Positions 1 to 8,866 are shown, counted from the stretch's first letter. The stretch: DNA of 64,000 nt from Pontibacter fetidus (GCF_010119545.1 NZ_JAAEAA010000004.1:186001-250000), one strand, 5' to 3'. Notes: a model not told the origin generated them from the sequence alone. Made by a program: numbers and translations.

Positions 1-2
1 TC

Positions 3-1352
3 GGGCAGGGTTTGCAGTTGTCGTCGGGGTACAGTGTGGGCAAAGGCAGCGAAACCATAATTACACTCAGCCGCGCAAATCTAGGTATCCGGCCATACAG
101 TTCGGTGCTAGAGTCAGCATTTTTCAGGGGTGCGGCAGTAACGTACAGGTTAACAGATGACCTGAACCTTACAGGCTTTTACTCTAACAAACGCGCCGAT
201 GCCAACCTACAGGGCGATACTATTTCGGATGATTTTACAGAAACGTTTACCGGCATCCAGACCTCAGGTTTCCATAGAACAACAACCGAACTAGCTAATA
301 AAGGCCAGGTGCGGGAGCAGATCTTCGGGAGCAGTTTGCAGTATCATAAACAGGCTTTTACACTTGGCTTTACAGCGGTTGGTACCAACTATAGTTCTCC
401 TATCCAGAAAACCGATGTAGCTTACCAACACTTCGAATTTAGTGGCGAAAGCAACTATACAGCCGGCGCCAACTATAGCTATACCTGGCAGAATGTGTAC
501 CTGTTCGGGGAAACGGCCATGAGCAAAAGCGGCGGCGTGGGCAGCGTTAATGGGTTGATCGCGAACCTGTCTAACAAAGCGGAAGTAGCCATGCTGTACC
601 GCTATTATAGTCGCAGTTTCCATAGTTTGTATGGTGGAGCATTTGGGGAAGGCAGCCGGAACATAAACGAACGTGGTTTTTATACCGGCATCAAACTAAA
701 GCCCATTGCCCGCTGGGAGCTAACCGCTTACTATGATCGCTTTACGTTTCCTTGGCTACGCTACCGCGTCGATGCTCCCTCCTATGGCGACGAATACCTG
801 GTGCGACTATACTTTAAACCCAACCGCCAAAGTGCCCTTTACGGCCAGTTCCGTACCGAAAGCAAAGGCCTGAATGCACCCAACAACACCACAGCTATAG
901 ATTATGTAGCCCAGGCCCAGCGCCGAAGTTATTTGCTATACTATGAGTTCGCTCCTACTCCGGCCCTCAGTTTAAAAAGTCGTGTACAGTTCAGCAGTTA
1001 TGACCACGAAGCACCTAAACAAACCGGTTACCTTATCGCTCAGGATATAAACTATACTTTCAAAAATATCCGACTCAGTACCCGTTACGCCCTTTTCGAT
1101 ACTGACAGTTACGATACCCGCCAGTATGTGTACGAGCGCGATGTGCTCTATGCATTTTCTATTCCGGCGCTAAGCGGCAAAGGGACACGTATGTATGCGC
1201 TGCTGCAGTTTCAGCTGATCCGGGATCTGGATGTGTGGGTAAAGTATGGCATCACTAACTATAGAAATGTGGACACCATTGGTTCAGGACTGGAAACTAT
1301 AGCTGGCTCCACGAGATCGGATGTTAAAGCGCAGGTTAGGTATAGGTTTTAA
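3..1352 (+). CDS. Outer-membrane beta-barrel protein, C-terminal part (5' end outside window)
   Basis: The frame is open from the first in-frame base, so the true start lies upstream. A TTG at 12 is only the first possible start codon inside the window. The 447 visible residues are a run of alternating hydrophobic/aromatic strands and turns, ending in VRYRF. A C-terminal Phe after a beta strand is the usual outer-membrane insertion signal. The segment GIRPYSSVLE followed by FFRGAA resembles the barrel half of Bacteroidota helix-hairpin-helix (ComEA-like) outer-membrane proteins. That family assignment is tentative because the diagnostic N-terminus is missing. The gene ends one base before the convergent lipoprotein gene, with no terminator hairpin between them. 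Confidence 0.7.
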   Translation, partial: GQGLQLSSGYSVGKGSETIITLSRANLGIRPYSSVLESAFFRGAAVTYRLTDDLNLTGFYSNKRADANLQGDTISDDFTETFTGIQTSGFHRTTTELANKGQVREQIFGSSLQYHKQAFTLGFTAVGTNYSSPIQKTDVAYQHFEFSGESNYTAGANYSYTWQNVYLFGETAMSKSGGVGSVNGLIANLSNKAEVAMLYRYYSRSFHSLYGGAFGEGSRNINERGFYTGIKLKPIARWELTAYYDRFTFPWLRYRVDAPSYGDEYLVRLYFKPNRQSALYGQFRTESKGLNAPNNTTAIDYVAQAQRRSYLLYYEFAPTPALSLKSRVQFSSYDHEAPKQTGYLIAQDINYTFKNIRLSTRYALFDTDSYDTRQYVYERDVLYAFSIPALSGKGTRMYALLQFQLIRDLDVWVKYGITNYRNVDTIGSGLETIAGSTRSDVKAQVRYRF

Positions 1353-1353
1353 G

Positions 1354-1770
1354 TCAATAGCCATCGCAATGAATTAATGGTCTTTCGTCCTGAGCGATGT
1401 AAAAATCAATTCGAACAGAATCTCCAGCCTGAAAGATAACAGGCGTAGTTTCAACATTCAAATACCCCACATATCTACTTACCAATGGATAACCAATACT
1501 ATATGGTCTTGTTATTAAACTATAGTTACCCAATTGATCCCCATAGTAATTACAACCATAATTTACTACTGCACCCTCTAAAAGCTCTTTGGTAACAATA
1601 TCATAAACACTACCACCGATATAAATACTATCCTGCGCTGCCAAATACTTGCTCTTGTATACTTTAAAAGTATAACCTCCCTTATTGTATGTTGGAGTCA
1701 AAGCCAACTGTTCCGTTTTGCAGCTAACAAAGAGAGCAGAAATTAACAGGTAAAATAGCAGGTTCTTCAT
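1354..1770 (-). CDS. Small lipoprotein with carboxypeptidase-regulatory-like fold
   Basis: This 138-residue protein starts with a lipoprotein signal peptide, with the lipobox Cys at residue 17 (FVSC). The body contains IGGSVYDIVTKELLEGAVV, then a G-NYSL turn and a closing strand. That pattern fits the beta-sandwich carboxypeptidase D regulatory-like domain often found in Bacteroidota envelope proteins. No enzymatic motif is visible. It is probably anchored in the outer or inner membrane. The gene stands alone, ending convergently against the barrel gene, and the sigZ operon lies upstream on the same strand. Specific function is unknown. Confidence 0.65.
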   Translation of the reverse strand: MKNLLFYLLISALFVSCKTEQLALTPTYNKGGYTFKVYKSKYLAAQDSIYIGGSVYDIVTKELLEGAVVNYGCNYYGDQLGNYSLITRPYSIGYPLVSRYVGYLNVETTPVIFQAGDSVRIDFYIAQDERPLIHCDGY

Positions 1771-1844
1771 CTTTATGCTTTAGTTTAGTTCTTACTATAC
1801 TTAGATGCTAAACTTTGCCTTTTTCCATAAGTTGAATTAAAAAT

Positions 1845-2447
1845 TTAACCCTCATGCTGCTGCAGTGGCTTACAACTGTCTTTTATACTTGCGGCAACTA
1901 TACTTCCATCGTGGCTGAATTCGAGGTGGCAGCATTCTATGAAAAGGGCTTTCAGTTTTTCGCGGCCGCGCTGTACTCTTGATTTAGCTCCGGAATACGA
2001 AATACCCAATCTTTCCGCAATCTCCTTTTGGCTAACACCTTCCAGCTCGCTCAGGCGCAGGGCTTCGGCATACTCTTCAGGCAATAAGCTGATCAGGGGT
2101 TCTACCAGCGCTTCTACATCGTGGCGGGTGTCGTCAGGTAGTTCTTCCAACTCTACATCGGTTATACTTTGGTACTTACTGTTTTCCCTGAAAAAATCGT
2201 ACACGGCGTTGCGGGTTATCTGGTAGAGCCAGGCTTTCATGTTCTTTACCTCGGGCAACTGCTCGCAATGTTTGTATACTTTCAGGTATAGTTGCTGCAG
2301 TATGTCGTTGGCTTCATCTTTATCCAGGATGCGCTTCTGTACAAAGCCTTTCAGTTGGGCCTCGTAAGCCAGGAAAACAGGCGCTACTGCCGCACAGGTG
2401 TCAGCAGAAAGATTGTTAAGTTTTGGGGTGTGGCAGCAGCTATCCAT
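1845..2447 (-). CDS. sigZ: ECF-type RNA polymerase sigma factor, SigZ family
   Basis: The 200-residue protein has sigma region 2 at about 25-90 (including KAWLYQITRNAVYDFFR) and a region 4 helix-turn-helix at about 139-166 (VSQKEIAERLGIS, then SRVQRGREKL). It should direct RNA polymerase to a small regulon. Unusual features are cysteine pairs at both ends (C4-C5 and C172-C173, plus C192). The ECCHLEF tail is typical of SigZ proteins. No anti-sigma gene follows. It is the last gene of the arsI-GNAT-sigZ set, 33 bp after the GNAT gene. A thiol-based metal or arsenic response is an inference from the cysteines and the neighbours only. Confidence 0.88.
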   Translation of the reverse strand: MDSCCHTPKLNNLSADTCAAVAPVFLAYEAQLKGFVQKRILDKDEANDILQQLYLKVYKHCEQLPEVKNMKAWLYQITRNAVYDFFRENSKYQSITDVELEELPDDTRHDVEALVEPLISLLPEEYAEALRLSELEGVSQKEIAERLGISYSGAKSRVQRGREKLKALFIECCHLEFSHDGSIVAASIKDSCKPLQQHEG

Positions 2448-2480
2448 GTAAATATAAAGTTAAGGTTTCTGTTATCTAAG

Positions 2481-2993
2481 TTAAACTCCTACAACGTTGC
2501 TTCTTCTTTCCATCAGACAGATGTCGCGCCACTGGCCATGTAGCTGGCCCAATCGTTCGCGTACACCTAAAATCCGGAAGCCGCATTGTTCGTGCAGTTT
2601 TATACTTGCTTTGTTCTCGTTCAGGATGCCGGCCTGCAGTGTCCAGATGCCTTCCTGCTCTGATGCCAACACCAGCTTTTGCAGTAACAATTTACCAATA
2701 CCCTGGCCTTTAAAATCCGGATGAATGTAGACACTGTCTTCGGCCACGCCGGCATAAACGCACCTACCCGATACCGCCGTAAGCGCAGCCCAGCCTGCTA
2801 CCACGCCATTTTGCAAGGCAACCAGCCGACAACTTTTCATATACTTGGCATCCCACTCTTCCCAATCAGGGGCTTTGGTCTCGAGGGTGGCGTTGTTGGT
2901 AGCCATGCCCAGTTCATATATCGCTTTTACCTGCGGGTAATGCTCCGGCAGCATGTCGGTAACTATAACTGATGTTGTGATGGTAGTTTCCAT
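2481..2993 (-). CDS. GNAT N-acetyltransferase, ArsN1/phosphinothricin acetyltransferase type
   Basis: This 170-residue single-domain GNAT protein carries the acetyl-CoA pyrophosphate-binding loop GQGIGKLLL at 95-103. It also has the family-typical LNENKASIKLHEQCGF segment, seen in phosphinothricin/methionine-sulfoximine acetyltransferases and the ArsN1 group. ArsN1 enzymes acetylate the amino group of phosphinothricin-like compounds, including the arsenical arsinothricin. The neighbouring arsI gene supports an organoarsenical-detoxification role, but the substrate cannot be read from sequence. It lies between arsI and sigZ on the same strand. An 84-bp gap with a strong hairpin separates it from arsI. 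Confidence 0.78.
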   Translation of the reverse strand: METTITTSVIVTDMLPEHYPQVKAIYELGMATNNATLETKAPDWEEWDAKYMKSCRLVALQNGVVAGWAALTAVSGRCVYAGVAEDSVYIHPDFKGQGIGKLLLQKLVLASEQEGIWTLQAGILNENKASIKLHEQCGFRILGVRERLGQLHGQWRDICLMERRSNVVGV

Positions 2994-3019
2994 TTGCGAA
3001 TTAATTTACAGGAAAACAA

Positions 3020-3057
3020 CAACAGCGGCAAGTATAAATTTATACCTGCCGCTGTTG
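3020..3057 (-). terminator. Long near-perfect hairpin between arsI and the GNAT gene
   Basis: A 19-bp inverted repeat with one mismatch spans these 38 bases, beginning CAACAGCGGCA and ending TGCCGCTGTTG. It has no real loop, because the centre is the self-complementary TATAAATTTATA. On the minus strand it is followed by TTGTTTTCC. It could stop or attenuate transcription leaving arsI before the downstream genes, or stabilise the arsI message. Confidence 0.6.
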
Positions 3058-3077
3058 GCTTATAGTTTTATGTTGTA

Positions 3078-3488
3078 CTAAACGGCTGCTTCGGTTTTGC
3101 GTGCGTTGGCACCTTCGCCGTACACAGTTGCCTCTCCAAAAGTATAAAAAGCTTCCCAGTCTACGCCCTGCGGGTCAGTTATCCACGACTTTTCCGATTT
3201 GGCATAACAGCAGGTACATTTTCCTTCTTCCCGGATGGCGCCTTTTGCTTTTTTCAGGTTGCCGTATACTTCTGCCAGTTCTTCTTCGCTCTCGGCCTGT
3301 ATGCCTAAGTGCTCAATGCCGGCATTCTCTGGGTGCAACGATATGGCGAAATTTATGCGCGGGTTTTCCAGCATCCATTTAGCGTAATCTTCTTTTAGCA
3401 CAGTTGGCTCGGTGGCAAATAAGGCAGTATAAAAACCTACTGATTCTTCCAGGTTTATTACTCTTACATTAACGTGAAATCTTTTCAT
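3078..3488 (-). CDS. arsI: ArsI/CadI-family VOC metalloenzyme (organoarsenical lyase type)
   Basis: This 136-residue vicinal-oxygen-chelate protein belongs to the ArsI C-As lyase family, Fe(II) dioxygenases that demethylate trivalent methylarsenicals and aromatic arsenicals in the cytoplasm. The predicted iron ligands are H5, H60 and E112 (in VDWEAFYTF). The predicted arsenic-binding vicinal cysteines are C93-C94, with C91 nearby (KCTCCYAK). C-terminal residues ITDPQG fit the family. It is the first gene of the leftward arsI-GNAT-sigZ set. No ArsR, ACR3/ArsB or ArsC gene is present nearby. CadI-like cadmium-induced proteins share the fold, so the substrate remains an inference. Confidence 0.88.
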   Translation of the reverse strand: MKRFHVNVRVINLEESVGFYTALFATEPTVLKEDYAKWMLENPRINFAISLHPENAGIEHLGIQAESEEELAEVYGNLKKAKGAIREEGKCTCCYAKSEKSWITDPQGVDWEAFYTFGEATVYGEGANARKTEAAV

Positions 3489-3544
3489 GACTTATGTTTT
3501 TTTAAGGTGTTTTATTTCGTTTACACCCTGATGACGGAGCCACT

Positions 3545-3590
3545 TTTAAAAAGACGCAGCCCACAGAATATATTTTTTCTGTGGGCTGTG
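3545..3590 (-). terminator. Rho-independent terminator of the propeller-like lipoprotein gene
   Basis: A perfect 12-bp stem (CAGCCCACAGAA at 3557-3568 with its complement at 3577-3588) has an 8-base loop. On the minus strand it is followed by a T-rich tract. It lies 40 bp after the stop of the leftward gene at 3629-4771. Confidence 0.8.
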
Positions 3591-3628
3591 GGTTATTTTG
3601 TTGGAGGAGGTTTAGCTGTAAGAATATG

Positions 3629-4771
3629 TTAAAAAATGGATTTAGGGGATACTTTAATAAAGTCAAGAAAAAATTCAAGATTATTAGAAACTCCAGCAAG
3701 CGCAATGAAAATGCCGTTATCCAATGTTTTGATAGTGACAAAGGACCTTTGAGCGTAAGCAGCACTGTAAACACTTCCTTTTGTCAGCCTTTTTACCTCG
3801 TTTCCATTGGCATCTAACACCATAATGGTTACGTTACCAATTTGGTCAAAATAAGTGCAGATGAAGTGTTTCATATCATAATTCATCACATTAATGGCTT
3901 TCAACTCCGATATAGGCCACAGTTGATCTAAAGTCTTATTCCATAATTCGTTCCCATGTTCGTCGAACCTTACAAGCTTAGGTGCAGTTGAGACGCCTGC
4001 TCGGCCCGTAACAGCTAAAAAACCATTATCTGGCAATGCTACAACTTTAATTCCTTTATAGAGTTTAGACCAAAGTTTCTTACCACCAGCATTGAGTTTA
4101 ATTAGGTATTCATCATTACCGGAGTAAAACCAACCGCCTATTGCAATATAATTGCCGTCATTAAGTTTCGAGATAGAGCAAGCACTAGGGTAGTTCCAAA
4201 AAGTTTGATCCCATTGTTTTTCTCCGTTCATGCCGATTTTCCTGAACAGCATATCAGAATTACCTCTTCCGGCAATAACAAAATTGTTATTATCTTTAAT
4301 GATATCAAGCCCAACAAAATCAGTATCAATCGATACTTCACTTAAAACTTCTCCAGTACTGCTGAATTTTACCATGTGTGGAGCTCTGCCACTCTCATTG
4401 CCAAAACTTTGAGTTCGAATGCCAACATACCCATTTACATCTGCGAATAGTTCCTCTATTCCTCTAGGAGTAGATGTATTTTTCATAATACTCATCCACT
4501 CTCTTTTACCAAATTTATTTAATTTGATAAGTACATTCCTATCAAAACTTCCATCGTATCGAATCCCGCCTGCAATAGCATAACTACTATCACTCAACTG
4601 AACAATGCTATTAACAGTGAAAAGTGAGTCTTTTGTGTTATTGTATTTTGTAAATGCAGAAGTGGGCTCTTTTGGAGCAGATGGTTCAGGCGCAGAATTA
4701 TCTTTAGTACAAGATGTGTTGAATATAAATACAATAGCACATATTAATTGCAAATAATTGATTCGTCTCAT
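3629..4771 (-). CDS. Propeller-like lipoprotein of unknown function
   Basis: The 380-residue protein has a lipoprotein signal (hydrophobic segment, then NTSC with the Cys at about residue 21) and a Pro/Ser-rich linker. It then has repeated units of the form 'LIKLNKFGKREW', 'KFSSTGEV', 'KIGMNGEKQW', 'KLNAGGKKLW' and 'RFDEHGNELW'. These repeats match the blades of Bacteroidota propeller proteins that read 'x-D-x-G-x-x-x-W'. It probably sits on the cell surface or in the periplasm. The gene is visibly more AT-rich than its neighbours and lacks the CTATAG motifs common around it, which may mean recent acquisition. No catalytic motif is seen. Confidence 0.65.
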   Translation of the reverse strand: MRRINYLQLICAIVFIFNTSCTKDNSAPEPSAPKEPTSAFTKYNNTKDSLFTVNSIVQLSDSSYAIAGGIRYDGSFDRNVLIKLNKFGKREWMSIMKNTSTPRGIEELFADVNGYVGIRTQSFGNESGRAPHMVKFSSTGEVLSEVSIDTDFVGLDIIKDNNNFVIAGRGNSDMLFRKIGMNGEKQWDQTFWNYPSACSISKLNDGNYIAIGGWFYSGNDEYLIKLNAGGKKLWSKLYKGIKVVALPDNGFLAVTGRAGVSTAPKLVRFDEHGNELWNKTLDQLWPISELKAINVMNYDMKHFICTYFDQIGNVTIMVLDANGNEVKRLTKGSVYSAAYAQRSFVTIKTLDNGIFIALAGVSNNLEFFLDFIKVSPKSIF

Positions 4772-4918
4772 AGAACTTAGTTTAAATTTTCAGAACTGAG
4801 TGTTAATGGAAAAAACAGAACATATGGATATCTAATTCTTGCTAACTATAGTATAAACGAAAACATACGCTTAACTGCACTATAGCTGTAATTATTAAAA
4901 TCTATTATCAACCAAAAC

Positions 4919-6826
4919 TTACTGCACATTCTTTACAAACACCAGTTGCTGGCCGTCGGCTTTTACGATGTTATTCATAAACTCGAGCATCTGTGCATAA
5001 GCTTCGGGCTTAAAGCGGCCTTTGTTCATTTGCAAGGTTCGCTCATAGGTTACTTTCTGGCCGTCTACTTTGGTAATAGTTTTAAACGTACCGAACTCAG
5101 TTTTATAGTTGGTGTCGGTGGGTTTGTATTCTAAAGTATAGCCGGCCGGCATTTCGTAGGTAACTATATCGGTGTTGGTATAAGCTGATGCGCGCATTAC
5201 ATCCCATTTGCGGTTCTCCACGGCATTGGGTGTGCTGTCCCATTTGTTCATCAGGTTTGGCGCCAGGAACATGCGTTTTCCGCTCAAAGTTGCCACCTGG
5301 CGCAGGCTTAATTCCAGTTTTTCGTTTACTTCCGGCAGCTTGCCCTTCTTCAGTTCAAAGGCAAAATTCTGTATCTCAAAAGCCGGGATATCGATGTTTT
5401 TATACAGCCATTTGCGCTGGTTTTCCGGGGAGGCGTTTTGCATTACATCCCGGTGGTCTTCGTGGCTCAGGCCGGTGTAGCGTGTTTGCACATTGGCGGT
5501 GCCGTTACCTTTCTCATCTAGCTTTACAGTTGCGGTGCGGTACTGGGTATTTTCGGTAGCCGTATACGTTGGCGTGCTTACCAGTTTACCACCTTCTGGG
5601 GTTACAAGCAGCGCTTTGCGGTTGCCGGTAAAACTGCCCGTGTAGCCCGCCGACTCATGCTGGCTGGTACACTCCAGCCACAGCGTATCCTTTTCCATCG
5701 GCACCGAAAGTATAACGTGGTTAAACTGTTGTCCCGGAAAGTCCGAAAGTATAGGTGCTACATCATCCCCGGCGCGTATCAGGGCATGATACGAGTCTAT
5801 ACCTACTGTTTTCAGCATGGCTTGTGTATAGTTGGTTAGTGCCTTGCAATCGCCGTAGCCTTTGCCATCTACAAAACTAGCCTCAAAAGGTTGCCACCCA
5901 CCTATACCCAACTGTATGGAAATATACCTGGTGTTATTCTGGAGGTAATTATAGATGCGCTTGGCTTTTTCTTCGGGGGTTTTGGCATCGGCAACTATAG
6001 CTGCGATTTTGGTTTTGGTAGCTTCGGGCAATACATCGCGGCCGGCATTCAGTTTGTTTATCCACTGGCCATAATTCAGCCAGGTTTCCATGTTGCCGGC
6101 ATATCCTTCTACTTCAAAATCGGTTGGGGCGGTGCGCACCATCGGTACCAGCTCAGCCATTGGCGGCATATAAGGTTCCGACTTAAAAGGTGCCAGGTTA
6201 CTAACCTCCCAGGTAAAGATCTGCTGTCCTGCTTCGGTGCGCATGGCAACGGGCTGTTGCAGGTTTGCTTCGCGGTAGCGTAGTTTCAGGCCGGCAGGTA
6301 TAGTTACCGTAAACACAGATTTCTCAACCGAAAGGCTTTCTTCATCTAACGGGGCCCAGGTAGGGTAAAACAGCATGTTAGTGGTTGTAACCTGGTACTC
6401 AAACTCAACTGTAAACGGGTACATGGTATGCGACAGGTTTGCGATCTTTACGCGGTTATCTGCAAACAAGGAGTTATCGGTTATAGCACTGACATCAACA
6501 ATATCGCTGTTTTTCAGGGTCTTTAATTTAACGCCATACGTGTCGTAAGAGGTACCTTTTACATATACTACTTTGGTGAGCTTGTCGTAGGGCACGTATA
6601 GTTTGGCGCGGTGCAGTCCGTTTTCGTTTAGTATGGTTATGCGGGTTTTAAAAGTGGTAGTGGCACTGCCCCGCGATGCAACCGCAAACACGGTTTCTTC
6701 TTTATTAATTATTACATTGGCCCCTTTTTTCAGATCTATAGGGTTGGTTTGCTTTGCTGCAAAGGCAGCGAGCGACGAGATAGCCAGCCAAAGTATGAGA
6801 GGCAGCAACGTAGTTTTTTGTTTCAT
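4919..6826 (-). CDS. Secreted DUF3857/transglutaminase-fold protein, catalytic Cys present
   Basis: This 635-residue protein has a signal peptide (about 1-24), an N-terminal DUF3857 beta domain, and a transglutaminase-like core with GYGDCKALTNY (candidate nucleophile C327) and FNHVIL (H370). The third triad position falls in LWLECTS (E385), where many relatives have Asp. These proteins are periplasmic or exported and often occur in tandem in Bacteroidota; their substrates are not established. It lies 81 bp downstream of a second DUF3857 gene on the same strand, probably as one transcript. The C-terminal 200 residues form a DUF-type beta domain. Confidence 0.85.
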   Translation of the reverse strand: MKQKTTLLPLILWLAISSLAAFAAKQTNPIDLKKGANVIINKEETVFAVASRGSATTTFKTRITILNENGLHRAKLYVPYDKLTKVVYVKGTSYDTYGVKLKTLKNSDIVDVSAITDNSLFADNRVKIANLSHTMYPFTVEFEYQVTTTNMLFYPTWAPLDEESLSVEKSVFTVTIPAGLKLRYREANLQQPVAMRTEAGQQIFTWEVSNLAPFKSEPYMPPMAELVPMVRTAPTDFEVEGYAGNMETWLNYGQWINKLNAGRDVLPEATKTKIAAIVADAKTPEEKAKRIYNYLQNNTRYISIQLGIGGWQPFEASFVDGKGYGDCKALTNYTQAMLKTVGIDSYHALIRAGDDVAPILSDFPGQQFNHVILSVPMEKDTLWLECTSQHESAGYTGSFTGNRKALLVTPEGGKLVSTPTYTATENTQYRTATVKLDEKGNGTANVQTRYTGLSHEDHRDVMQNASPENQRKWLYKNIDIPAFEIQNFAFELKKGKLPEVNEKLELSLRQVATLSGKRMFLAPNLMNKWDSTPNAVENRKWDVMRASAYTNTDIVTYEMPAGYTLEYKPTDTNYKTEFGTFKTITKVDGQKVTYERTLQMNKGRFKPEAYAQMLEFMNNIVKADGQQLVFVKNVQ

Positions 6827-6907
6827 AACTATAGGTTTGGAAAGAGCAGCAGCTTACAAAGGAACACTTAATTTGCCTTTGCAAGCTGCCACCCGGAAAT
6901 GCTATAC

Positions 6908-8866
6908 TTAGTTTGCGGTGCCTTTTTTTAGCACGATCTGTTCGGCGTGTTTGGCGATTATCTGATTGTAAAATTCTTTCAGGTAGGCGTACTCCTGGGC
7001 GTAAAACACAGGTTTGTTGATGTTTATTCTGCTTAGTACCTGCAACGTATTGCCTTCCTGCTGCACCAAGTAAGTAAACTTGCCGCCGTTGTTGGGCAGC
7101 GATACCGTTACATTTTTAGGTGCTTCATCTATCACATACCCAGTTGGTATCGTGTAGTTTGTAATAATGGTCTCATCTACCGGGGTACCGAAATCGACGG
7201 GGTAAACGCGCTCGCTTACTTTAAAAGGGTTGTCGGTTTTGGCATGGCCTACCAGCGGGCTCAGGTAAATAATATGATTGTCCTGTCCGTTTCCGCTGGC
7301 ACTGATGCTGTATTTTATCTTCAGGGCTTCGGTAAGTTTGTCTTTATTCTCGATCATGGGCTTGCCTACTTTATAGTTAGCTCCGCGCTTCAGGCTCTCC
7401 GAAAACTTTTCCTCGCCGTTATCGCTCAGGCTTTTGCGCACCGAAAATGCATAATACCCACCTGCTGATTCCGTTGCCTGGCCATCCATGTCTCCGTTAG
7501 CTTTCAGGGCAAGGTCGGTGGTAATAAACTTAGAGTACACAACCGGCTTTAAGGCTACCCAGCGGTGCTCTTTCTTTTTTATCAGGTAACCTTCGCCGTT
7601 CAGGGCTCTTACCGGCAACATGCCAAATGGCATCAGGGGTTCGGTGGCATCCAGCAAATACGATACACCGTCGATCTCAACATGGCAAACCACATAGTTA
7701 AACTTATTAACCAACGGCGACTGTTTGGGCGGGCGGCCATTTTCGCGGGTACTCACCAGCACCGGCGATGCCTCCAGGCCGGCTTCCTGCAGCATGGCTG
7801 TCAGCAACAGGTTAATATCGGCTACGTTGCCAGTGCGGGTTTCGTAGGCTTTGCGTGTAGTAGTGGTGGCCAGGTAGGTATACTTTCCGTTCCAGTTCAT
7901 CCGGCTTTTTACCTGGTCGTAAAGCGCCTGCGCCAGTTGCAGCGGCGTTTTATGCTGGTTCATGGTATAGGCAACCTCACTTTTAAAGAAACCACTGCGG
8001 TTAAGCTGCGCCCCGAAACGCTCGCTCATCATCAGGTCGCTGGTCACGTCGTCCCAGTTGCCGCTCATCTGGCGGGCAGCCTGCCCCGGATATACGATCT
8101 GCTGCAGCTCAAACTCGATCCTGGACTGGTAATCTTTTATAGTTGTGATATACTTTTCCTCTTTCAGGGCAGGTACGTCTTTCATTATCCAGACGTAGGC
8201 GTTGTTTACGAGTTCTGGCTTGGCTGAGGCGGCTATGTTTTTATCATTACTATACAACGGATGGTAGCCCTGCATCAGAAACTTATAGTCGTAATAAGAG
8301 GGTATTTCGGCGTGGTATTCGCTCCAGAGCGTAGGTATAGTTGTCTGAAATTCCCACTCGCGCAGGTTGTACACAAAATCAGAAGTTATCGTATAGGCCA
8401 CATCTATCACCGAGCCTTCTTTTACATTGGGCATCGTAAACTTTTTAGAGAACCAGTTCTCGCTGTGCTGCTCCTCAAACACTGCCCCCGACTCCAGTTT
8501 TGATTTCTGCACCTGCCCGTTCTCCAGGTTATAAGTTACGCCTTTAATGCTCGACACGCGCTCTCGGTCGCCGCCTTTTACATAAAACGGTACATCTATA
8601 GTTGCCCAGTCGTAGCCGGACTTTTTAAGTATTTTGATGCGTATGTGGCGCTCTGTAATTACCTGTACTTCGTGGTTAAAAGAAAACCGGGTGTAACCGT
8701 AATCTGACAGTACGATGGCCTCTGCTGAGGTATCCTGTGCAAACCGGGTCATTTTTAATTCGGCTTCATTTACTTTTCCGTATTTGGCTACCTGTGCAAA
8801 AGCGGAGGTTGCAGCAAACCCGAAAACTAAAAGAAAGAGCATGCGAAGGGTAAAATTTGTTCTCAT
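6908..8866 (-). CDS. Secreted DUF3857/transglutaminase-fold protein, catalytic residues missing
   Basis: The 652-residue protein has a signal peptide (MRTNFTLRMLFLLVFGF, then a cleavage-like AFAQ), a DUF3857 domain and a transglutaminase-like core. At the position of the usual Cys it reads TGNVADINLLL, with V348 in place of Cys. The His position reads KFNYVVC, with Y392. The third residue is kept (LLDATEP, D406). It therefore looks like a pseudoenzyme, perhaps a binding partner of the active-looking paralogue just downstream (4919-6826). The two appear to form an operon. Family knowledge places such proteins in the cell envelope; substrate unknown. Confidence 0.83.
   Translation of the reverse strand: MRTNFTLRMLFLLVFGFAATSAFAQVAKYGKVNEAELKMTRFAQDTSAEAIVLSDYGYTRFSFNHEVQVITERHIRIKILKKSGYDWATIDVPFYVKGGDRERVSSIKGVTYNLENGQVQKSKLESGAVFEEQHSENWFSKKFTMPNVKEGSVIDVAYTITSDFVYNLREWEFQTTIPTLWSEYHAEIPSYYDYKFLMQGYHPLYSNDKNIAASAKPELVNNAYVWIMKDVPALKEEKYITTIKDYQSRIEFELQQIVYPGQAARQMSGNWDDVTSDLMMSERFGAQLNRSGFFKSEVAYTMNQHKTPLQLAQALYDQVKSRMNWNGKYTYLATTTTRKAYETRTGNVADINLLLTAMLQEAGLEASPVLVSTRENGRPPKQSPLVNKFNYVVCHVEIDGVSYLLDATEPLMPFGMLPVRALNGEGYLIKKKEHRWVALKPVVYSKFITTDLALKANGDMDGQATESAGGYYAFSVRKSLSDNGEEKFSESLKRGANYKVGKPMIENKDKLTEALKIKYSISASGNGQDNHIIYLSPLVGHAKTDNPFKVSERVYPVDFGTPVDETIITNYTIPTGYVIDEAPKNVTVSLPNNGGKFTYLVQQEGNTLQVLSRININKPVFYAQEYAYLKEFYNQIIAKHAEQIVLKKGTAN

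Noticed and set aside
7565-8227. 220-codon plus-strand frame opposite the second DUF3857 gene
   Set aside because: It lies wholly inside a gene with a clear signal peptide and domain structure, and its translation has no recognisable motif.
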